From the NCBI RefSeq assembly GCF_019059575.1, contig NW_024881830.1, forward strand, positions 248,001 through 312,000: a DNA stretch of 64,000 nt, in the 5' to 3' direction. Of the stretch, positions 1-19,200 are shown piece after piece; within the stretch, counting starts at the first letter, position 1; every line of letters starts with the position of its first letter. The notes beneath the pieces were generated by a model. That model had not been told where the DNA came from and made no database searches. It worked only from the letters and a program-made list of their open reading frames with translations. The position numbers and the translations under genes were made by a program. This stretch comes from Amphibalanus amphitrite (lineage: Eukaryota; Arthropoda; Thecostraca; Balanomorpha; Balanidae).

Positions 1-4
1 GTAG

Positions 5-8299
<8,295 letters not shown>

Positions 8300-10224
8300 C
8301 GCAGCCGGAGCGCCGCAGCCCGCTCCGCCGGCCCGCCCGATGGTGCTGGAGGCAGGAGCGCGAGCGTTGGAGACCAGCCGAGCCGCGCGGCCCGCCTCCC
8401 GTGCCGACCAGTGACGTATGTGTACCAGTGAGGTGTGGTGTGAGTGTGTGTGAGCGAGAGTCTGATTCCTGTCCTTTGTCTGATTTTTAACGCATCATCC
8501 AACATTCCTTATCGAGAAGTTATTAGAAAAACAAAAAACCCATAAAAACAAGAAAAGAAAAAACGATGGTTCGTTCACATATTACGTACCTGACTTCCTG
8601 TCTGTTCTGTACAAATGCGAGTCTTTGTGTGAGAATGCAGTGTGTTTACATGTGGGGGTGCTTGGCAGTGCTCTGTTTCTATCGTACGCAAGTCGATATT
8701 TATGTGGAAAGGGTGTACATTTGTAAATAGCCATTCGCAGACCAATCGTTTCGTTTTCGCCTCATACTTGGGATCACCTATCGGCCGCAGACCGTATCAA
8801 ACAATAGACGCCAATAAAGTTATCTGGAAGACCGAGCGTTTGAGAGATGTGTTTGCCGTCTGTTTCTGCTGTCGACTAAGGGCAGTTTGGTGCTGTGGAG
8901 ATGATATAACGATCAATACGAAACGTAAAACTGATGCGACGAACACAGTCGTTATCGTATGCGGAGAACGGGACTGGTGTAGTGTTGATGGGAAGTGGGA
9001 TGGTCGGCGGTCGGATGTGGGGATCCGGCCAGCCGGGGTAGGGCGCAATGGCACCGTGCACGACAACATCAGCTGTGCTGCCACCAGCTTAATGGGTACA
9101 TGAGCCGCCTCCTGGATCACGTCTCACGGCAGATGCTGCCGTGCTTGTGCTTTTTATGTCATAAGCAACGAATTAACGACTACTCAACTTAGCTATTATC
9201 TACAAAACTTTGAAAGCCGAGACAACGCACGACATTTCAAGCGGAAGCGTCCGAGGACACTGTGACCCTCGCAGTGGTATGCATGCTTGACACGCATTGA
9301 TTTGACACGCGGCGGGACGGGGCGTCGCAGCTCCTATCAGGTGGTCTGAGCCGGGGACAAGGGTCGCTCGGCGGGCCGACCGGCGCGGCTAGCAGTCAGT
9401 CGTGCCCCGCGCCCGTGGAACAGTGTCGGTGGCTGCTGGCAGCGTGTAGGCGCCCTAACATAACTGGCCACCGCCAACATTAGCGTAAGCGTGGCGCGGA
9501 CAGCCAATGGCCCAATATTGTGACTGGTGTGAATTGCATTTTTGTTTGACAGTTGACGGATGAATGATCGGATTTCAGTTTATTTATCATTTTTCGAAAG
9601 CACTGTAATGGACTCCATGGAAAAGAATATTCAATGATCTTACCGGCATGGATTAAGACCAAGAGCCCACTAGCTCACCCGTACTTACTTTTGAGCTTTT
9701 CATGGTGGGATTTTCTCACTCGTCTCATACTGGCTCACCACCTTCAGGCCTCAGCGTCCCGATTCGTTTGGCTCACATTACTCGTACCTGTCTTTTTCAT
9801 TTCATCATATTTGTCTCTCCTCATACATCGCGCACGTCTTTTCCTATCAGTTGCATAATGGGAAACCCAAAGCTTTACCTCTAATGGCTTTACACTTGCA
9901 AAGGTTCCCCGTGTATTTTTTTGATGTTGCGATTTTTTGCAGGGATTTGGCAGCAGCAAAGTGCTTCCACTTTCAGCCATATATGACGCAGTGAAGACAT
10001 ATGCTGCGCAAACACTCAACAAAGAGGGCTCGTTGCTCGGAAAAAACAACAACAAAGACCGAGACAATTTTTCCAGAAGAGGACTCAGCTTCAAATTGAA
10101 TTAGCTTGAGTTGTGGAAAAGCTTTTCTATCAATACTAGGTGCAGCTCAAGGCTATAATACAAATAGCCTGCAATGCTGTGTTAGAAATTTAAGTGGATG
10201 CAAGCATAGTCTTGAATCAGCGTG
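8300..10224. other. 3'UTR and intergenic region
   Basis: Contains the poly(A) polymerase 3'UTR and about 1.4 kb before the next start codon. A GC-rich stretch at about 9300-9470 could be the promoter or a 5' noncoding exon of the phosphatase gene, but no core promoter element is convincing. No coding exon recognised. Confidence 0.4.
8813..8818 (+). terminator. Candidate polyadenylation signal of the poly(A) polymerase gene
   Basis: AATAAA about 515 bp downstream of the stop codon at 8297-8299, on the coding strand. It is the first canonical hexamer I see after the stop. Confidence 0.5.
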
Positions 10225-13200
10225 ATGGACTATTTGAGGAACGTGATCGACACCCTCCAAGATCCATACTTGGTGTCAAGATTTCAACGTTACTTCGGTA
10301 TTAGAGAGACATCTTATCCTGAAGCTCCAAAGTTTTATCAGAGAAACGGCAGATCATATGCCCGTGACTTAAGCCCAGTCAGTCACGGACAGGATGAGTA
10401 TGTGGAGACGACCACCTTGAATGATGAACAGTCGTCAGGCGCAGCTGTGAAGCGATTTGTTGAAAACAGCAGCACACATGGAAATCAAGGGAGTGATGAT
10501 GAAACCTCTGGGTCCGATTCAGCAGGCTCAGGAAAGTCCAAAATCAAGGCTTTGCTGTTTCAGAGCATGACAGCAGAAGGAGAGTACACAGACTCTGATG
10601 GAGAGACAAGAGATTTTATAGTCACAAAGCCATTTTGGCATGCATTGTTTGTATTTGGAAGTGCTCTTGGTGATGAACTATTTTATGCAACATTTTTCCC
10701 ATTGTGGTTTTGGAATATTGATGGAGCTGTTGGAAGAAGAGCAGTTCTAGTGTGGTATGGCATCATGTATATAGGTAAGATTTCAGTATTTTAAACAAGT
10801 TATAACCTTGAGTTAGTTTTTATATAATGCCTAAGAACCATAATCTTCCCTAATGTCATGACTGAGCATTAGAAACATTTCATTATCTACTTTAAATGCT
10901 ATTTCATTTTTATCAGGCTAGGTAGCTTTCAGTTCTTGCTAATATGCTTATGTATCCCTTTGGAGTTCCATTTTCATTGCACTCTGACATGAACCACTGT
11001 CACTAAGCCCATGATACCTTCATTGCCAATTTTCATGTCATCTGTATGTTTTCTAGGGCAGGCCATGAAGGACGTCCTGAAGATACCACGTCCAGCGTGT
11101 CCTCCAGTAATACGGGTGCAGAAGAAGTGGGCTCTGGAGTATGGATTTCCCTCTACACATTCCATGATTGGGATTGCAATGCCAGCTGCACTCTCAATAT
11201 TTACCATTGAGCGCTATCAAGTAAGTGGCTGTCTGTGCCTGTGGCTTAGGTATCATTGCTTCCGTGGTGAAAATTGCTTCATTTTTCCTTCAGTTTACAG
11301 CAGACTGGTTCTAGCAGCTCAAAACCCCTTGGGTCAACTTGGAAGTTGGGTACACACTACACAGCCAATGTAAAAGTAGGGGAAATGTGATAGCCCTAGC
11401 CCCATCCTTTGACCTCAAATTTGAAGGTCAAGGACAAGGAGCTTCAGGTCACCAGTGTGAGTCATATAATGTCTGCTCCTTTGATGAACAATTCAAGATC
11501 TTTTATTGCCATTTGATTGAAGAATTCAATTTCAGTTTGATTTGAGAATTTGATTTGATTTGATCAAACCTCCAGTTTATAGGTACATAAAATAAGTGAT
11601 CAAAGGTCATAGGGCTATCCTGGCTGTTCTTAGACATGAACAACACTTCAGGATCACTTGTCACTTGGCCTCACACTGCTGGGCTCCGAGGCTGGGTGAT
11701 TGAGCACCGCACAATAACATATCTACGCTCATCTGAAAAAGGGGTGTGTTGCCACTATTTTTGCTCTTGTACCTTTTGCACTTACTTTGTCAACAAATGA
11801 GTCCAGGCCAGGGCCTCTCACAGTCTGTTACTCAACTAAGTATAAGCATAAAGTACCAATCGCGAAGTTAGGTTACGAAAGGTGATACCCGTGTTTCTGT
11901 ACTACAGTAGCTGCGGCTGATTCGGACACTTATTACACCACATTTCCGTGTTTTGTTCGGCAGTACCCGGTGATCCCGACCATTAGCGTCGCCACGGGGG
12001 GGCAAGCGGGGCAGCTTGCCCCCCCAACCTCGGACCGGGCACCCCCTGAGATCGATACAGATCCGATGAGATTTTGGAGTCGGGAAAAAATGGGGGTACC
12101 TTTCTGAGAATGCCTGTGAGGTCAGACTCGGTTGGAGCGTGCAGTTCAAACCAGAGTCTGACTCGCAGTCGCCAAAATCTTCAAGACTCCGAGTCCATAC
12201 TCGGAAATGTCAATGCTGTGATTCATTCCATGTTCCTAGTTCGTTCTTTGTTACATTTTACAGCTGATTTTCATAAGTTTTGGAGTGCTGACACAATTTT
12301 CGTTCAAAGCGTGAAACGAAATCTTTGGGGCCTTTCTCAACTCTCGTCAAATGTCTGCGACAGGCTCAAGTACCGTACAAGTGTCGCAGGGCTCATGAGC
12401 TTGCTTTAAACAAAGGCTCCTAAGGAGCTCCACTGAGCCCTGAAGCTTTCAGAGGGCCCAAACCGGCCTCTGAAAGTCCCACTGGTGTCCATGTTCTCTG
12501 AGGGCCCATACAGGGATCTTTGAGCCTTCGAACACTTCTGAGAACCTTAACTGGCCTCTGATAGTTCAGCCAAACTTTTGAGGCGAAAGACTTTGCTAAC
12601 CCCAAGCCGGCATCTGAGGGGTCACAGCTCACGTGTCCCTCTGAGGTCCGCAACACATGTTTATTATATCCCTACGTAGGGTCCTTAAGGATTCGACACA
12701 GACCCCGAGGGTTCACACTGTTATCTGAGGGCTCCAAGCTCACCCTGGGCCTAGTCTCTTAGCGCCCGCCGCCCACACTGGCTTCTGAGGGTCCCACCTT
12801 GGGCTCGGAAAGCCCTAAAGCACCACGTACACGTAAATATTTGAGGTGACCCACGCCGATCTCCGGGATCCTAATTCCTAAGCATGCTTCTGAGAGTCAG
12901 CACTGACCCTGAGTGGCCTGAAATGGCCTGGAAGTTCCAAACCTATCTCTAAGGGATCCCTTGCCGCTATGCCGTGCGTAACTTTTGGTTCCGTTTAACA
13001 GTTTTTGTTCGCGTTTGCAGCGTTTCCCTTCACACGAAAAACGAGAAACTTTTGCTCACACTCGAGTGAACAAAACACTTCCTCTCACTGGAGCAAAGAT
13101 GAATCACTTCCGATTCACATTTCCGACACTCACTCTCCGCCGAATGCCCAACTTAGCTACGATCGGCGGCTGGGATAAGTCCTATGCATTTCACGTAAAA

Positions 13201-16200
13201 CCTCTGCATGCATGCGTGAATGGAGGTTTTAGCTGGGTGATCCGATTAAATGGAGCGTTTTTCACCTTTTTCTGGGTAATGATCATGAGCGTCGAGCGTC
13301 TGCACAGGGGCCCTCTGCAGTGCGTCGGCAATCGCAGCCACTATATAGTATAACTCTACCAGTCGTTTTTGTCATGAAATTTCAAAATTTCGAATTTTTC
13401 TGTAAAAAATTACATGTCATAGCTAGAAGGAAACCTTTGTCACCATCTGATTCCTCGCACCATTGCGCGTCGAATGATATGTAAAACGAGTGAGTAAAGA
13501 CTGGGAAAGGCAAGTTTTAACACAAAAGTTGATTTTGCCCCCCCCAACCGAAAATCTCTGGCGACGCCTATGATCCCGACACTAATTGCACCTCATTTTC
13601 GTGTTTTGTTCGGCAGTACCCGGTGATCCTGGCCGTGATCCCGGCGCTCTTCTGGTGTCTCAGCGTGTGCGGAAGCCGACTCTACCTGGGCATGCACTCG
13701 GTGCTGGTGAGATAATCGCGATGACACGCTCGCATATTTACAGCTTTTACATGTATTATATTCATTTTTTATGTAAGGGAGACTCGAATGCCCACGCGGA
13801 ATGCTGCGTGTCTGCAATGCCATTCGGTCACTGGCCATATGGCTGCGACTGGCTATTTTAGTTCTTAGTTAAGTGGTGTTATTATCGGGACCGTTGCCGC
13901 GGCGTACCGCCCAGTGAATGTGTTAGCTGACACGCCAGCAGTCTCGTGGTAGGCAGGTGTATTCACAGACAGTCACACCCAGCAGCGTCAGCGGCACTCG
14001 TCACCACACTCCGGCGCCGGCGACCGCCCGGCACCGCGCTCCGGTCGCCACTGCCCGCCGGCCCGCCGGCCGGCCGGCCGGCGCCCTGACCCAGTTCGGG
14101 TCAGCCGGGACGTCACTGCCCGTGACTTCACCGGCTCCGCTCTGCGGCGCGGCCCCCGATGCGCAACGTACATCCCAACACTCCTCCCCCCTTAAATTAA
14201 GGGATCCATGGGGGACCCGTTTAAATACATTCTGCGCGCAGCCGGACACAAAATAAACATGTACTCGTAATCACACAATAATGATAGCCGGACCACTACG
14301 CATTGGAACACTTTTCCAAATACACCTCGTGTACAGTCCAGGTACAGTCACACGCTCACCCGCCAGATACCGCCACCCAGGGCGCCAACCGCGGGCTCAA
14401 GGCGAGTCCGCAGCGTCCGCCACCAGCCACGACGGCAGCCGCGAGCCCAGCCGCTCGTAGCCCGGGCCAGCCAGGTGGATCCCGTCTCGGGCGAAACACG
14501 CCGAGGCGTACACATAATATCCGCGCCTCTTTCCGTTCCGCCACTGGCAAACTCGTCGCCCAACACTCAGCACCTTGGTGCGGCACGAGTGGCGCAGCTC
14601 CCGCTCAAACCGGAACGCCGGCGTGTCGTTCCACAACTTTCCATCATCGTGGGCCGGCCGGGGTGTCGGTCCGATGAGGCTCACGTCCGGGACCACCCCG
14701 GCCAGCTCCGAGAGGAAAGTGACGATGGTGGCCATGTCCGGTGCACCTCCTCGACCACCCGGACCGGGGTAAATGTCATTGCCGCCGATCCAGAGCAGGA
14801 CCGGACCCAAACGCCTGCCCTCCGCCCGCGAAGTCTCCGACCATGTGGCTACTTGATGCCGCACCCAGTCGAGGCCGCATCTCCAGGAGAGTCCTCCCTG
14901 AGCCGCCACTGTTAGATGGAAGGGTGGACGGGTCGAGAACCGGGCCCGGCGGACCATCGAGTCCCCCACGACCAGCACGGCTTCGCCGCGCGTTCCCGGG
15001 GGCGGCGTTGGCGGTGGAACCGATCCGGCCACCGATGCCAATCCCGTCGATGCCCCGTCCGCTCCGCCGGCGCCAGCTGTCGTCTGCTGTTCCCCGGCTT
15101 CGTTGGACTCGCGGGAGACCACCTCGGCGCTCCTTCGGTCTGGCGACGAACTTTGCACGGACCGTCGCCCGTCAATAGTGACGAGGAGCCCCCCGACCTC
15201 GCTAGGTTCAGGGGACTTCGCAGCGGCTACCGCAGGCCCCGGGCCACTTGTGGGCGACAGTAGCCCCCATTCACCCTGGGTCATATTCGATATGGCCCAG
15301 TCCCCAGCGTCCCATAGCTCATCTGGCAGAGGGCTGCCGAGTAGCTGAGCGAGGACGTCGGGCGACCCCAGGACCACGTCCTCCGCCGGTGGCGTCGCGT
15401 CCGCTGCGGCGTCCGAGGGCAGGACGCGGCGGCCGCCGAGCTCCAGCGACGTCACTCTGGCCTCAAGCTCAGCGACGCGAACCCGGAGGGACTCCAGCTC
15501 CTCTGAAGTCGTCGCCATCTCTGGGAATGAGAACATCATTAGAGCTCGTTCCGAGCGTCGTCCGCGTCTCAATGATGTGATATATACATGTGACGATGAA
15601 CCACTGCTCGAGGGTCTAGCACGTCTACTCCCCTTCCCCTTTCTTTTTTAAGAACAGCTCATATTTGTGTTTTAGCTCAGCTACTGTTGGGCTTACGCCA
15701 GCCTGATATGTCATAACTGGAATTGACTGACGTCCACTGCGAGTGATATACGGGGTTATCATAGACTCATCGTATGGCATGTCAGGGGATTGGGCGCTCC
15801 GAGACTCCTGCTGTGGTGTTTCAGACTCAAAATCCCCATCGGCTTGCATGTTCGGGATCGGTGTCACTTCTTCTTGGGTATCTGATACTATGTCTTGCGC
15901 TGTGTAACCGCTCTCTCCATCAGCGTCTTCATTTCCCTTTGGGCATCCCGATGCAGCGCCGGGTGTCTCTGGCGACGAGGAACCCCTCTCGGTAAGCTCA
16001 CTGTCCTCTGATATCCCGGACGTCTCTCGTGGTGTCCCTGATGACGAGGAACCGCTCTCGGTATCCTCGATGTTTTCTGCACCCCGGTCCATCTCGCCTC
16101 CGAACGTATGACCGTCTTCCCTGGGCAGAGCTGCTGAGTGTTGGTAGCTCGATGACGGAGGATGGGGAGGCATGGCCTGTGAGCCGTTACAGTTTATAGA

Positions 16201-19200
16201 CGTGCGTGGGGCCCTGCTGCCGATTCCCGGAGGCCTATCATCAACGCTCGGGCTTGGTACCGCTGACGACCTGGTTGAGTGTCTCGCTCCCGACTCCTCA
16301 CGCTCTTTGGTACTGTTGTTTATCCCTGGCCGCTGAATAAGTGGTTTCAAGTCGTTGTGGTGAATGACCCGGTCCTTGGACCCTGGTAGTCGTACCTGGT
16401 AAGTCACCTCCTTCCCTGCCTCCCCGATGGCTCGCACAATGACGCCCGGCCCCTTGTAGGGCATACCTAATTTAGGTTTACCGCCAACTGAGGCGGTATA
16501 GTCGCGTATCCATACCTTATCACCTGTCTGGTAAGCGGTGTAGCGGCTGTCTTGGTCGTACCGTTTTGTAGCTTCGGCAGCTGCTCGAGTTGTGGCTCGA
16601 CGTACGTCGTCGAAGGCCTTCATCAGCACTTTCCTTCGCTCCTCTGGGAAACTGCGTATCTCCACGATGTCTTGTGGTGTGCCAAAAGCCACATCCACGG
16701 GCAGACGAGGCTCAAAGCCATGGATGAGAAAAAACGGTGAGTATCCGGTCGTGTCATGGACTGCTGAGTTGTAGGCCATTGCGTAGGCTTGGACGTCCCT
16801 ATCCCACGTGAGACCCTGCGCGTCGATGTATTTAGCGACCATATCCTTCAACGTCCGCATGAACCTTTCCACCATGCCGTCACTCTGAGGGTGATAGGGA
16901 GTTGTCCTGGTCTTCTTAATACCTAACTGTTTGCAGAGCTCCTGGAATATGGTGGACTCGAACTGCGGTCCTTGGTCTGAGTGCAGTCTCTCCGGGACCC
17001 CAAGCTCGTAAACCCAGTCCATCAAGCAGCTTGAGACCGTTATGGCCTTCTGGTCCTTCATAGGGAAGATTCGGACGTACTTACTGAAGTAGTCCATGAC
17101 CACCAATGCATACTTGTTGCCGCTGGTAGATACCGGCATCTCCGTGATGTCGAGCGCGATCCTTTCGAAAGGGCGGTTCGTGGTTTCGCTGATCATCGGC
17201 GCTCGTCTTCTTGGCGTGGGTCTGTTCCGCCTTTGACAGGGCACACACGATCTGCAGAACGCCTTGGCCTGGTTGCACATTCCTGGCCAGCTGAACCGGT
17301 TCAGCAGACGGCCGACCGTCTTCTGGGTGCCCATGTGTCCCGACACTGGATGTTCGTGCACCCATTTAAGCACGTCCTCTCTTAGTTCACTTGGTACTAG
17401 GATCTGGAAAGCCCTTCTACCCCGGAGTTTGCATTGAAGACCGACAAGACCTTCCTCTATGGTCACGTCGCTCCATCTGCTCCGGATGTAGGCCCACTCA
17501 CCCAGCTCTTCATGTAGGTCCTGCTGACCCGGCTTCCTGGCGCGCTCCAACAGTTCCTTCAGACGGGCAAGCACTGGGTCTGCACACTGTGCACCGAGGA
17601 GCTTTGAATGCTCCTCACCGGCAGCCTTTCGATGGTCTTCTTTCGACGTGGCGTAGAGCTTCGTCTGTTCGGTAGCGGAGATCAGACGCGCAGATTCTCC
17701 GGTGACTCGCTCAGGGTCTGGTGGTGGTTGGATGATATCGTCGCTGTCTGTTGTCAAGTGGGCTGATTTGGGCGTTCTCCAGACCTGGCACAGGTGCTGG
17801 GGACGTTCGGAATACGTGTACTGCAGCTCGTCTGATGGCGAGTAGTCGCTGACGCCCCTCGCATTTCCACCGCCTGGGTCATTACGCTGTCCGTCTTCTC
17901 TCTCGACAGCTGTCTCCGACTGTTCGATTTCTGAAGGCGGTTTTCGTGACAGGGCATCAGCGTTTGTGTGTTCGATTCCTGTCTTGATGGTGACTTCGAA
18001 GTCGAATGAGCTTAACTCAGTAGCCCACCGGCCACGTCGGCCAGTGCCATCCCTCTGGGAGTCTATGGACTTCGGTATGTTAGCCAGTGGCTTGTGGTCT
18101 GTGATGACGTGGAACTGTGCCCCAGTGGTGTACTGACGGAAACGCCTGATCGCGTGCACCACAGCCCAGAGCTCCTTGTCGTATGTCGGCCACCTGCGTT
18201 GCTGTTTTGATAGGACCTTGCTTTCGTAGGCTATCACTTTCTCGTCGCCGTCCACCTCTTCGGTCAGAACAGCTCCAACTGACGTGTTGCAGGCGTCTGT
18301 GTACAGGCGGAAAGTGCCCTTGAATGTTGGAAGCGACAAAACGGGAGGTGACGCGAGGCTCTTCTTGAGGACACCAAAAGCCGTATCCAATTCGGTTGTC
18401 CAGCGGATGACCCCCTTCTGGTTCGCTGCTTCTCGTAGCGGTCTGCTGACTTCCGCGTATTCCGGAATGAACTTGGCATAATACCCACAGAGTCCCAAAA
18501 AGCTCTTCATCTCCCCATCTGTGGCTGGTTTTGGCCAGTTAAGTACCTTCTCAATATTTGAGGGGTCAGGTCGAATCCCTTCTTGAGTGACATGATGTCC
18601 CAGGAACGTCACTTCTTTCTTACCGATGAAGCACTTCTGAGGTTTCAGTTTGAGACCAGCTTTCCGCACGGCTTCAAACACTTCTTCCAGTGTCTCGAGA
18701 TGGCCCTCTTCTGTCTTGTTGAACAAGACGACGTCATCCAGATAGACTAGACAAGTCTTGGCATCGACGCCGGCCAGGACGAGCTCCATCAGCCTTTGGA
18801 ACGTCGCTCCGGCATTCCGGAGTCCCATGGCCATCTTCCGAAACTGATGCAGTCCTCTGCCTGTGGAGAATGCTGTTTTCTCGCGGTCTTCGGGTGCGAT
18901 TTCAACCTGCCAATAGCCAGCAGTCATGTCCAGTGTGGTGAAAAATCTTGCTCCTGACAGCCCGTCCAGTGCCTCATCGATTCGTGGCAGTGGGTACGCA
19001 ACAGGTTGCGTGGCGCTGTTGACCGCCCTGAGGTCGACGCAGAACCGAGCGCTGCCATCTCGCTTCTTCACCAGCACGACAGGTGAACACCAGGGACTGG
19101 AACTGTCTTCGATGACGCCGCTGGCAAGCATCCTCGCTTTCTGTGCTTCCACTTGCTCTCTCAGACGATGTGGAACACGCCGAGGCTGCTGTTTTACTGG

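Noticed and set aside
8642..9103. Plus-strand frame of about 150 codons downstream of poly(A) polymerase
   Set aside because: No recognisable domain, no splice partner, and it spans a polyadenylation signal.
10222..10224. Start of the phosphatase at GTG 10222
   Set aside because: ATG follows directly at 10225 and is the expected start.
14397..15539. Envelope gene of a retrovirus-like element
   Set aside because: No signal peptide, membrane anchor or cleavage site. The conserved blocks match an SGNH hydrolase.
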